Below, piece by piece: positions 6,190-12,984 of a stretch of DNA of 12,984 nt. The notes beneath the pieces were generated by a model. It had not been told where the DNA came from, searched no databases, and was given only the letters and a program-made list of their open reading frames with translations. How positions within the stretch are numbered: the stretch's first letter is position 1; every line of letters starts with the position of its first letter. Origin of the DNA: an uncultured Fidelibacterota bacterium (GTDB lineage: Bacteria; Marinisomatota; Marinisomatia; Marinisomatales; UBA1611); the NCBI GenBank assembly GCA_913041325.1, contig CAJWHU010000036.1, positions 1-12,984 on the forward strand, read 5' to 3'. The translations under genes and the position numbers were made by a program.

Positions 6190-7751
6190 TTGAAAAGAAT
6201 TTTATCGGCCATACATTAAGTGCTAAGGGAGAAAGAGTAACTCGAGGCTCTAACCCTGTAACAAGCGAAGTACTTCCAGGAGATTTTATCAATGCTACAG
6301 ATGAGGAAATAACCGATACTGTTAGTAAATCTGCTCTAGCATTTGAGACTTATAGAACCAAAACAGGCAGGGAAAAAGCGAAATTTCTAAGAGCTATAGC
6401 TGAGGAAATTGAGAACTTAGGAGAGGTTTTAATTGAACGTTGCTGTGCTGAAAGTGGATTGCCTTTATTGAGAGTAAAGGGAGAATGTGGTAGAACTACT
6501 TCTCAACTTAGAATGTTTGCTGATTTAATAGAAGAAGGATCTTGGGTTGAAGCGGTAATTGAAAATGGTGATTCAAAAAGATCGCCTATACCCAAACCAG
6601 ATCTAAGAAGGATGTTGGTTCCTTTAGGCCCAGTTGCAGTATTTGCTGCTAGCAATTTTCCTCTAGCATTTTCCACTGCTGGAGGAGATACGGCATCTGC
6701 TTTAGCTGGAGGCAATACTGTTATTGTTAAGGCGCATAGCGCGCACCCAGGAACCAGTGCCCTGATCGCTGAAGCAATTATAAAGGCAGCTAAAAGCACA
6801 GACATGCCTGATGGAGTATTTTCTTTATTGCATGGATCGGGGAGAGAAGTGGGTCAATCATTGATTCAAAATCCATTATTAAAAGCAGCAGGTTTCACAG
6901 GTTCAGAAAAAGCAGGGCGTATATTATTTGATATGGCTTCAAAGAGAGAAATTCCAATCCCTTTTTTTGCTGAAATGGGAAGTGTGAATCCCATTGTGAT
7001 GCTACCAAGCTCACTAAAATTAAGCAATGCTAAGACTTTAGCAGGTTCAATAACATTGGGTTCTGGTCAGTTTTGTACTAAACCAGGTCTTATTATTGGA
7101 ATAGATGGTCCTGATTTAGATGATTTTATTCGAGATCTTGCCACAGATCTATCTAACATAGAGCCCCAGGCAATGCTGTCAGAAACAATTTGTAATACCT
7201 ATAACTCTTCTATTGAAATCTGCTTGAAGCGAGACAATATCAAAATCGAAACAAAAGATCTCTTTTTGAAAAAGAAGAACTTTGCTAAACCAGTACTTAT
7301 ATCTGTAATTGGAGAAGAATTCATTAAAAGCCCTGAATTGTCTAAAGAGATTTTCGGACCATTTAGTATTGTCATTAAATGCAAGGATATCGAACAAATC
7401 AAGAAAATTTTAAATCAAATTGATGGGCAATTAACTGGATCAATTTTTGGAGAAGAGGAAGATTTTGACGATTTTTCAAATATTATAAATAAATTTGAAA
7501 GAAAAGTTGGAAGATTGATCTTTAATGGGGTTCCAACTGGCGTTGAGGTGTGTTCAGCTATGCATCACGGGGGCCCCTATCCAGCCTCTTCAGACTCACG
7601 ATTCACTTCAGTGGGCACGATGGCTATTAAAAGATTTGTTCGACCTATTTCATATCAAGACTGGCTAAATCACAGATTGCCTGAAGAGTTACAATTTGAC
7701 AATCCATTAAAAATTTGGCGCATGGTAGACGGCAACTTTACCAAGGATTGA
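6186..7751 (+). CDS. 2-oxoglutarate semialdehyde dehydrogenase (aldehyde dehydrogenase family)
   Basis: This 521-residue cytoplasmic NAD(P)-dependent dehydrogenase oxidises 2-oxoglutarate semialdehyde to 2-oxoglutarate, the last step of hydroxyproline breakdown. The nucleophile is Cys297 (GSGQFCTKPG) and the general base Glu263 (FFAEMGSVNP). Asn157 (AASNFPLAFS) and Lys182 (VIVKAHSAHPGTS) are the expected oxyanion and cofactor-binding positions, and FTGSEKAG (237-244) is the Rossmann turn. The EMGSVNP motif, in place of the common ELGGK, and the HHGGPYPASSD segment (460-470) are typical of the ketoglutarate semialdehyde dehydrogenases found in hydroxyproline and sugar-acid clusters. The ATG at 6186 overlaps the stop of the deaminase gene, and the epimerase gene starts three bases after its own stop. 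No damage is seen. Related enzymes of similar sequence act in arabinose or glucarate pathways, so context supports the specific role. Confidence 0.9.
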   Translation: MIEKNFIGHTLSAKGERVTRGSNPVTSEVLPGDFINATDEEITDTVSKSALAFETYRTKTGREKAKFLRAIAEEIENLGEVLIERCCAESGLPLLRVKGECGRTTSQLRMFADLIEEGSWVEAVIENGDSKRSPIPKPDLRRMLVPLGPVAVFAASNFPLAFSTAGGDTASALAGGNTVIVKAHSAHPGTSALIAEAIIKAAKSTDMPDGVFSLLHGSGREVGQSLIQNPLLKAAGFTGSEKAGRILFDMASKREIPIPFFAEMGSVNPIVMLPSSLKLSNAKTLAGSITLGSGQFCTKPGLIIGIDGPDLDDFIRDLATDLSNIEPQAMLSETICNTYNSSIEICLKRDNIKIETKDLFLKKKNFAKPVLISVIGEEFIKSPELSKEIFGPFSIVIKCKDIEQIKKILNQIDGQLTGSIFGEEEDFDDFSNIINKFERKVGRLIFNGVPTGVEVCSAMHHGGPYPASSDSRFTSVGTMAIKRFVRPISYQDWLNHRLPEELQFDNPLKIWRMVDGNFTKD

Positions 7752-7754
7752 TCT

Positions 7755-8759
7755 TTGGCTAAACATATTTTTGATTGTATCGATGCTCACACTTGCGGAA
7801 ACCCTGTCCGTTTGGTGCGTTCTGGCGCTCCTGAATTAATTGGAGAAAATATGATGGATAAACGTGAGCATTTCATAAAAGACTATTATTGGATATTAAA
7901 AAGCTTGATGTTTGAACCTAGAGGTCACGACCTTATGTCTGGAGGATTTTTATACCAACCAAAGAGCGATGAATTTGATGTCGGCATTTTATTTATTGAA
8001 ACCAGCGGTTGCTTGCCTATGTGCGGGCATGGGACTATTGGGCTTGTGACAATCATGATCGAAGAAAAATTGGTCATACCGAAAAACAAAGGTATGGTTA
8101 TTTTGGAAACCCCCGCAGGTAGGGTTGATGCTTATTTTTCAGTAAAAAATGGCAAGGTATCGAATGTAAAAATAGTCAATGTGCCTTCTTTTTTATATAA
8201 GACAAATATTCAAATTAATTCATCGCATATTGGAAAGATCGCTTTGGATGTAGCGTATGGTGGAAATTTTTATGCAATCATTGACATACAAAAAAACTTT
8301 TCTGGAATTGACTCCTACTCTGCAGCCGATCTAGCTACATTTAGTCGAGAAATCCGAAAAAAAATTAATGAAAGTCATACCTTTGAGCATCCACTTGATC
8401 CGCGAATAAAGGGCTGTACCCATATTTTATGGGCTGGTAGTACAATCGATCAAAACGCCACTGCAAGAAATGCTGTTTTTTACGGCGAAAAAGCTATCGA
8501 TCGATCTCCTTGTGGAACTGGAACTTCAGCTAGGATGGCTCAATGGTTCACAAATAAAAAACTTTCTATAGATGATAATTTCACCCATGAAAGTATCATT
8601 GGTAGTCAATTTATTGGCAGGATCGAGAGCACAACAGAGGTTGATAGGTATAAAGCCATAGTCCCCAGCATTGAGGGATGGGCAAAAGTTTATGGCTATA
8701 ATCAAATCATTGTAGATACAAATGATGACCCCTACGCGCATGGGTTTCAAGTGGTTTAG
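7755..8759 (+). CDS. 4-hydroxyproline 2-epimerase (proline racemase family)
   Basis: This 334-residue cofactor-free enzyme interconverts trans-4-hydroxy-L-proline and cis-4-hydroxy-D-proline. The opening FDCIDAHTCGNPVRLV is the family signature. Two catalytic cysteines are present: Cys90 in SGCLPMCGHGTIG and Cys253 in IDRSPCGTGTSAR. A Cys/Cys pair indicates an epimerase or racemase; trans-3-hydroxyproline dehydratases of the same family carry Thr at the second position. Proline racemase itself is excluded mainly by the operon. The start is TTG at 7755, because the conserved N-terminus begins right there and AAGGA (7743-7747) lies seven bases before; no ATG fits. It starts three bases after the dehydrogenase stop and ends two bases before the next gene, so it is firmly inside the operon. 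It acts first in the pathway although third in gene order. Confidence 0.9.
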   Translation: MAKHIFDCIDAHTCGNPVRLVRSGAPELIGENMMDKREHFIKDYYWILKSLMFEPRGHDLMSGGFLYQPKSDEFDVGILFIETSGCLPMCGHGTIGLVTIMIEEKLVIPKNKGMVILETPAGRVDAYFSVKNGKVSNVKIVNVPSFLYKTNIQINSSHIGKIALDVAYGGNFYAIIDIQKNFSGIDSYSAADLATFSREIRKKINESHTFEHPLDPRIKGCTHILWAGSTIDQNATARNAVFYGEKAIDRSPCGTGTSARMAQWFTNKKLSIDDNFTHESIIGSQFIGRIESTTEVDRYKAIVPSIEGWAKVYGYNQIIVDTNDDPYAHGFQVV

Positions 8760-8761
8760 TA

Positions 8762-10012
8762 TTGCGAACTGACGTTGCCATAATTGGAGGAGGCGTTATT
8801 GGATTGACATGTGCCTATTTTCTATCCAAAGAAGGGTACGATGTTTCGGTTTTCGATAATAACAGTAGCGATTTATACCATTCATGCAGTTGGGGTAGTT
8901 CCGGCATGATCGTACCTAGTCACATTGTGCCTCTAGCTGCACCTGGGGTTATAAAACAAGGTTTAAAATGGTTATTGGATCCAAAAAGCCCTTTTTCTAT
9001 TGAATTCAAACCCAATTGGAACATGATCTCATGGCTATTAAAATTTCGTAGTGCAGCCAATAAAAAGCATGTAGTAAAAGCAGCTAACTTTTTACGCCAA
9101 ATCAGTCTAGAAAGCAGAGATATTTACAAAAAACTAAGCGATAACATGGATTTTGGTTTTGAGAATAATGGTATTTTAATGATTTGTAAAAAAACTGAAC
9201 TTCTTGCAGAAGAGATTGAAATTGCGAAGATGGCCAATGAACTTGGCATGAAATCTCAAACATTAAATCAATCCGAACTTGCAAAAGTGGAAACAGGAAT
9301 GAAAATTAGCTCTTCTGGAGGTGTTTTCTATCCGCTTGATGCTCATTTGGATCCTGGAAAGTACTTGTATGCATTGAATAAAACCCTAAAGGAGATGCAA
9401 GTGAAGGTTTTCTATGATACCAAAGTCGATACTTTCGCTAGGCAAAATGAACTATTAACTTCAATTTCGACCTCAAAAGGAACCTGCAGCGCAAAATATT
9501 TTGTTCTTGCTGCAGGGTCATTTTCCTCTAATTTCGCTAAACAAGTGGGTTTAAAATTACCAATGATGTCTGGTAAGGGATATAGTGTTACAATGAAAAA
9601 TCCCCCCAAAAAACCCCATATTCCGTCTATCCTAGTTGATTCAAGAATTGCATCAACACCTTTTAACGATTCTTGGAGAGTGGGTGGAACAATGACAGTA
9701 ACAGAAAACTCAGCGAAGATCAATGAAAAAAAACTTACCGCAATAAGGGAAAATGTACAAAATTTTTACCCAGAATATCATTTTGAATGGACAGAAGCGC
9801 TAAAGCCTTGGGTTGGTTTGAGACCCCTTTCTGCAGATGGATTACCTTATATTGGTTCTTTTGCAAAATGCAAGAATCTCGTTGCCGCTACTGGGCACGC
9901 CATGCTTGGTGTAAGTTTGGCTCCAATTACTGGAAAATTAGTAACCGATATAATTGCTAAAAAGCCCTTTGACTATGAAATGCAAATGTTATCACCAGAT
10001 AGATTTAATTAA
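8762..10012 (+). CDS. D-hydroxyproline dehydrogenase / D-amino-acid dehydrogenase, DadA-like FAD enzyme
   Basis: This 416-residue DAO-fold flavoprotein is assigned to the oxidation of cis-4-hydroxy-D-proline to pyrroline-4-hydroxy-2-carboxylate. The FAD motif is IIGGGVIGLTCAYFL (7-21), followed by the second strand GYDVSVFDNN. CSWGSSGMIVPSHIVPLAAPG is the DadA-type region near the flavin. The C-terminal PWVGLRPLSADGLPYIG and ATGHAMLGVSLAPITGKL are the usual FAD- and substrate-binding ends. No signal peptide is present; such enzymes sit on the inner face of the membrane and pass electrons to the respiratory chain, or act as oxidases. The start is TTG at 8762, since the Rossmann strand begins there; AAGTGG (8749-8754) could be its ribosome site inside the end of the epimerase gene. 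It is last in the operon, followed by an all-AT dyad (10006-10026) with a T-rich loop that is a poor terminator. Confidence 0.88.
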   Translation: MRTDVAIIGGGVIGLTCAYFLSKEGYDVSVFDNNSSDLYHSCSWGSSGMIVPSHIVPLAAPGVIKQGLKWLLDPKSPFSIEFKPNWNMISWLLKFRSAANKKHVVKAANFLRQISLESRDIYKKLSDNMDFGFENNGILMICKKTELLAEEIEIAKMANELGMKSQTLNQSELAKVETGMKISSSGGVFYPLDAHLDPGKYLYALNKTLKEMQVKVFYDTKVDTFARQNELLTSISTSKGTCSAKYFVLAAGSFSSNFAKQVGLKLPMMSGKGYSVTMKNPPKKPHIPSILVDSRIASTPFNDSWRVGGTMTVTENSAKINEKKLTAIRENVQNFYPEYHFEWTEALKPWVGLRPLSADGLPYIGSFAKCKNLVAATGHAMLGVSLAPITGKLVTDIIAKKPFDYEMQMLSPDRFN

Positions 10013-10076
10013 ATTTTTTTTAATTATAAATTAACTTTTTCCGCTTTTTCTCGTCTAATAAATTAAATATCAAAAA

Positions 10077-10106
10077 TTGAATGGAACTATTATGGCATGA
10101 TATTTG
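10077..10106 (+). promoter_or_regulatory. Candidate Bacteroidota-type promoter
   Basis: TTG (10077-10079), exactly 19 bases, then GATATTTG (10099-10106), which matches the TAnnTTTG -7 consensus at all but its first base. The expected start of transcription is near 10113. It would drive the RNA candidate that ends at 10234 and, by read-through, the acylase gene. Confidence 0.5.
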
Positions 10107-10112
10107 TATATA

Positions 10113-10234
10113 AAACAATAAGAAATAGTAGCGATTAATTCCCTCCAATTATTCACTACTGCATTATGTAAAGGTTTTATCTCTCTCCTTTAACCTTTAC
10201 CATTTAGGGTGAGATTTTTATCTCACCCTTTTTT
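10113..10234 (+). ncRNA. Candidate small RNA or attenuator leader before the acylase gene
   Basis: This is a roughly 120-base non-coding stretch with a promoter-like site at its 5' side and a strong terminator at its 3' end. AGTAG (10127-10131) can pair with CTACT (10156-10160), presenting the segment CCCTCC (10141-10146). GTAAAGGTT (10168-10176) pairs perfectly with AACCTTTAC (10192-10200), exposing a 15-base pyrimidine loop containing CTCTCTCCTTT. The terminator hairpin follows at 10206-10229. TCTCTCCT (10182-10189) could alternatively pair with GGGTGAGA (10207-10214) with one mismatch, which would break the terminator; this allows an attenuation switch for the acylase gene 56 bases downstream. 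The alternative is a free small RNA with Shine-Dalgarno-blocking loops. No known RNA family is recognised. Confidence 0.45.
10206..10234 (+). terminator. Strong intrinsic terminator between hydroxyproline operon and acylase gene
   Basis: AGGGTGAGAT (10206-10215), loop TTTT, ATCTCACCCT (10220-10229) give ten perfect pairs ending in a run of T to 10234. It can end transcripts from the hydroxyproline operon or from the local promoter candidate, and could act as an attenuator for the next gene. Confidence 0.92.
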
Positions 10235-10289
10235 ATTGTATATAGTTTCTTTAATCTTCTTTATTAGCAATCAATCAAAAAAGACGAAC

Positions 10290-12386
10290 ATGAAACCATC
10301 ATCAACTACAATTTTTTATTTAATCATTCTTTCAGCAACCATAATCTTTAATTCATGCAGTTCAGATAGCAGCAGGGAAACATCTATCAGTTGGGATAGA
10401 TATGGTGTACCACATATTAAGGCAAAGTCCACTGACGATTTGTTTTTTGCTCAGGGCTGGGCATTGATGCAAAACCATGCCAATAAGGTTTTGGAGCTAT
10501 ACGGTAAATCTAGAGGAAGGGCATCTGAATATTGGGGTGAACAATATTTACAAAATGATATTCTAATTCATACTTTGGGTTTTGAAGAACTTTCTCAAGA
10601 GTGGGATTTAAATCAATTGCCAGAATTAAAATCCATGTATAATAATTTTGTCAAAGGTATAAATGCTTTTACTGAATTTTATCCTGAACGAATAAATGAA
10701 AAAAACAAGGTCGTCCTACCCGTAACCCAACAAGATGTCAACATGCATGGAATGTTTGTTGTTTTTACAAGGTTCATTGGCGGTAGTGATCTTGGACTAG
10801 CGCAACGGTGGACCGGAAAAGGGTCCAATACATATGCGATTGGTCCTTCAAGATCAGCATCGGGCAATGCGCTTTTGGTTCAAAATCCACATTTGCCATG
10901 GTCAAATGAATTTCTCTTTACTGAATATCACTTCAATTTAAATGGAAGAAACCTCTATGGGGCCAATATCATTGGAATGCCTGGGATCGCTATAGGGTTT
11001 AATGAGAGCTTAGGATGGAGCCACACTGACAACACGATCGATAATTCTGATACTTATGAATTAGATCTCGTTGATGGAAATTACCTTTTAGACGGTAAGC
11101 AGAAAAAATTTCAAACACGAACAAAGACCATACAAGTAAAACAGCTTGATGGAACAACCATAAAAAGGGATCTGACTATACTTAAAAGCGAACATGGACC
11201 TATTATTAAAAAATCTAATGAGAAAGCGATTGCGATTAGATTGGCTGGAACAGATAGGTCCAATATGTTTCTGCAATGGTGGAAAATGCTCAATAGTAAA
11301 AATTTTAGTGATTTTGAAAGTGCGCTTAAAATGGCACAAATCCCCTTTTGGAATGTAATGTATGCTGATAGGGAGGGTAACATTTTTTATCTTTTCAATG
11401 GATTGGTTCCTAAGAGAAAACAGCAAGACTGGGAGTATTGGAACAGAATTATACCAGGAGGAAAATCTGAAGATATATGGAGTGAATATCACTCTTACGA
11501 TGAACTACCTAAATTAAAGAATCCGCAGACTGGTTGGTTGCAAAACGCTAATGATCCTCCTTGGACCTCAACCATTCCCATCGCACTAAACCACAATGAT
11601 TATCCAGGGTATATGGCGCCTGTACTAATGCATCTTCGTCCACAGATATCGGCCAAAATGATAATAAGGGACAGCTCGATAACGTTGGATGAGCTTGTTC
11701 AATACAAGCATTCAACTCATATCGAGTTAGCTGATAGGATTTTAGATGATCTAATGTTAGCGATTGATCGATCGGGTTCTACTAAAGCTAAAAAAGCTAA
11801 AAAAATTCTCATGAATTGGGATAGAAAAGCGGACACAGAAAGCGAAGCCATGTTACTATTTCATACATGGGCTAGTAAATTAAAAGTCTCTTCAAATGAA
11901 ACCTATAAAACGCCTTGGGATATCAATAATCCCATATCTACTCCTAGTGGTTTAGCTGACCCAACAAAAGCGTTAATGCTTTTCGAGGAATCCATTGAGC
12001 AAATTCTAGCAACTTTTGGGAAATTGGATGTTAAATGGGGAGATTATTACCGAATCGTATATAACGATAAGAATTTACCCTCTCATGGTTCACATGGTAG
12101 GTTGGGTATATTTAGAGTCGTATGGCCATTTAAAACTGATAAAAAAAATATGCTTGTTGGTGGAGGAGACTCCTGGGTATCCGTAGTCGAGTTTGGTAAG
12201 AAGATTAAAGCAAAGGCCTTATTAAGTTATGGCAATTCAACTGAAACCGATTCGCCACATAATGGAGACCAACTAGATCTGTTTTCAAAAAGTGAATTGA
12301 GAGATGTCTGGTTTTATGATAATGACGTAAAAAAGAATACCGTCCGCAAAGAAGTTAGACGTGAAGACAGATTTATTAAAAATTGA
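10290..12386 (+). CDS. Penicillin acylase family lipoprotein (Ntn-hydrolase, aculeacin/AHL-acylase-like)
   Basis: This is a 698-residue precursor of an N-terminal-nucleophile amidase that cleaves acyl groups from amides. The lipoprotein signal ends at Cys23 (ATIIFNSCSSDSS), so it is anchored in the outer or inner membrane facing outwards. The alpha-chain region has DRYGVPHI and AQGWALMQ. Autocleavage is expected before Ser179 (GKGSNTYAIG), giving a beta chain with His201 (QNPHLPW, beta position 23) and Asn419 (GWLQNANDPPW, beta position 241), matching the catalytic Ser, His and Asn of the family. The SN-x-YAIGP and NPHLPW wording resembles aculeacin A acylase and PvdQ-type homoserine-lactone acylases more than E. 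coli penicillin G acylase, but the substrate cannot be told. The start is ATG 10290; an in-frame GTG at 10209 lies inside the terminator hairpin. The next gene overlaps its 3' end by 26 bases. Confidence 0.9.
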   Translation: MKPSSTTIFYLIILSATIIFNSCSSDSSRETSISWDRYGVPHIKAKSTDDLFFAQGWALMQNHANKVLELYGKSRGRASEYWGEQYLQNDILIHTLGFEELSQEWDLNQLPELKSMYNNFVKGINAFTEFYPERINEKNKVVLPVTQQDVNMHGMFVVFTRFIGGSDLGLAQRWTGKGSNTYAIGPSRSASGNALLVQNPHLPWSNEFLFTEYHFNLNGRNLYGANIIGMPGIAIGFNESLGWSHTDNTIDNSDTYELDLVDGNYLLDGKQKKFQTRTKTIQVKQLDGTTIKRDLTILKSEHGPIIKKSNEKAIAIRLAGTDRSNMFLQWWKMLNSKNFSDFESALKMAQIPFWNVMYADREGNIFYLFNGLVPKRKQQDWEYWNRIIPGGKSEDIWSEYHSYDELPKLKNPQTGWLQNANDPPWTSTIPIALNHNDYPGYMAPVLMHLRPQISAKMIIRDSSITLDELVQYKHSTHIELADRILDDLMLAIDRSGSTKAKKAKKILMNWDRKADTESEAMLLFHTWASKLKVSSNETYKTPWDINNPISTPSGLADPTKALMLFEESIEQILATFGKLDVKWGDYYRIVYNDKNLPSHGSHGRLGIFRVVWPFKTDKKNMLVGGGDSWVSVVEFGKKIKAKALLSYGNSTETDSPHNGDQLDLFSKSELRDVWFYDNDVKKNTVRKEVRREDRFIKN

Positions 12387-12954
12387 TTCGATCTTAACAG
12401 TTGTATTCTTCTTTTTATTATCATGCTCTGATGATATAGCCTCAAATAGTGAGGAAACCCAGCAAGATGAGGTAGAATTAACTTTAGCTGAAATTTTTTT
12501 GTTAAATAATCTTGATGAAAATCGCGGTTACTGCCTAGACATAAAAGGTTACAAGACCAATGCAGATCCAACTAGAGGTCTCCAAGCTCATACGTGTTAT
12601 TCTTACCAAGGAAGTATTGCTGTGGACCAGGGTTTTGATATAGATAGAATGAACAGTGGCCAGTTCTACTTACCTGGCTTTGAGGTGTGTATTGAATTAT
12701 CACCCCAAAATGATACGTATGAGATCAAGTTAAGTGCATGCGATCTATCAAATAATGCACAAAATTTGAAATTGACCGATAAAGGTGAAATTACTTTTGC
12801 AAATGACCCATCGTTATGTTTGACCGCTTCTGATAAGGAATCTCGAGAAGGTGGAGGAGGTGAACCAGTCCACTTGATCCGTGATTTATCAATTACATCT
12901 TGTGATGATCAAAAAAAAGTCTACCAAAGGTGGGGATTAAGAAGTAGTAACTAA
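12361..12954 (+). CDS. Small lipoprotein with ricin-type beta-trefoil lectin domain
   Basis: This 197-residue protein has a lipoprotein signal ending at Cys22 (VVFFFLLSCSDD) and an acidic spacer (residues 23-45). A roughly 145-residue trefoil follows. Three repeats can be seen, each with a cysteine pair and a QxW-like end: Cys58/Cys79 with QGF (90-92), Cys110/Cys127 with QNL (134-136), and Cys153/Cys181 with QRW (189-191). CLDIKG, CIEL and CLTASD are the usual repeat openings. It probably binds a sugar at the cell surface; only the third repeat has a canonical QxW, so perhaps one site is functional. The GTG at 12361, with AAAGAAG at 12348-12354, is the only sensible start that keeps the signal. 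It overlaps the acylase gene by 26 bases in another frame, suggesting coupled translation. No terminator is seen in the last 30 bases. Confidence 0.75.
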   Translation: MKTDLLKIDSILTVVFFFLLSCSDDIASNSEETQQDEVELTLAEIFLLNNLDENRGYCLDIKGYKTNADPTRGLQAHTCYSYQGSIAVDQGFDIDRMNSGQFYLPGFEVCIELSPQNDTYEIKLSACDLSNNAQNLKLTDKGEITFANDPSLCLTASDKESREGGGGEPVHLIRDLSITSCDDQKKVYQRWGLRSSN

Positions 12955-12984
12955 TATATCAATCCCAAAAATTAATCTTATCTC

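Noticed and set aside
10006..10026. All-AT dyad TAATTAAA/TTTAATTA at the end of the hydroxyproline operon as its terminator
   Set aside because: It has no G-C pair and overlaps the stop codon; the hairpin at 10206-10234 is much stronger.
1038..10090. AATGGAACTAT found at 1038-1048 and again at 10080-10090 in intergenic DNA
   Set aside because: An 11-base match is expected by chance many times in 13 kb of AT-rich DNA, and the flanks do not agree.
10209..10289. GTG at 10209 as the start of the acylase, adding 27 residues
   Set aside because: It lies inside the strong terminator hairpin and would put two hydrophobic segments before the lipobox. ATG 10290 gives a normal lipoprotein signal.
1..12984. 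CRISPR arrays, insertion sequences, phage genes, tRNA or rRNA
   Set aside because: No regularly spaced repeats, transposase motifs, terminal inverted repeats or tRNA-like cloverleaf sequences were seen on either strand.

Overview
The window is AT-rich chromosomal DNA with short intergenic gaps. It most likely comes from a Bacteroidota bacterium, probably aquatic or marine. The evidence is a 58-residue Bacteroidota-type histone H1-like protein, Cys-anchored lipoproteins with an SC junction, mostly weak Shine-Dalgarno sites, and one intergenic site resembling the Bacteroidota promoter (TTG, 19 bases, TAnnTTTG-like). The phylum call is inference; no rRNA or tRNA gene is present. All genes are on the + strand except the first.

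Layout. 1-449 (-): the start of a secreted cupredoxin joined to a DUF4397-like domain, cut by the window edge. 585-1010: a thioredoxin-type arsenate reductase (ArsC). 1119-1511: a DoxX-like membrane protein. 1582-2832: a Tat-signal flavoprotein of the monomeric sarcosine oxidase family. 2833-3172: an intergenic stretch holding a weak terminator and a strongly folded candidate small RNA. 3173-4778: an ammonium transporter and its P-II partner. 4947-5123: the histone H1-like gene with a strong terminator. 5284-10012: a tight four-gene operon for 4-hydroxyproline breakdown. 10013-10289: a promoter-like site, a candidate RNA or leader, and a strong intrinsic terminator. 10290-12954: a penicillin-acylase-family lipoprotein overlapped by a small ricin-type lectin lipoprotein.

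How the genes work together. The central operon encodes a complete route: trans-4-hydroxy-L-proline is epimerised to cis-4-hydroxy-D-proline (7755-8759), oxidised to pyrroline-4-hydroxy-2-carboxylate (8762-10012), deaminated to 2-oxoglutarate semialdehyde plus ammonium (5284-6189), and oxidised to 2-oxoglutarate (6186-7751). The upstream amtB/P-II pair handles ammonium and, in classical P-II proteins, senses 2-oxoglutarate. This P-II has lost several classical sensing residues. The acylase and lectin look like co-translated envelope lipoproteins.

The least explained parts are the two structured intergenic RNA candidates (2921-3043 and about 10113-10234), the altered P-II, and the acylase/lectin pair. 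No insertion sequence, CRISPR array, phage gene or tRNA was seen.
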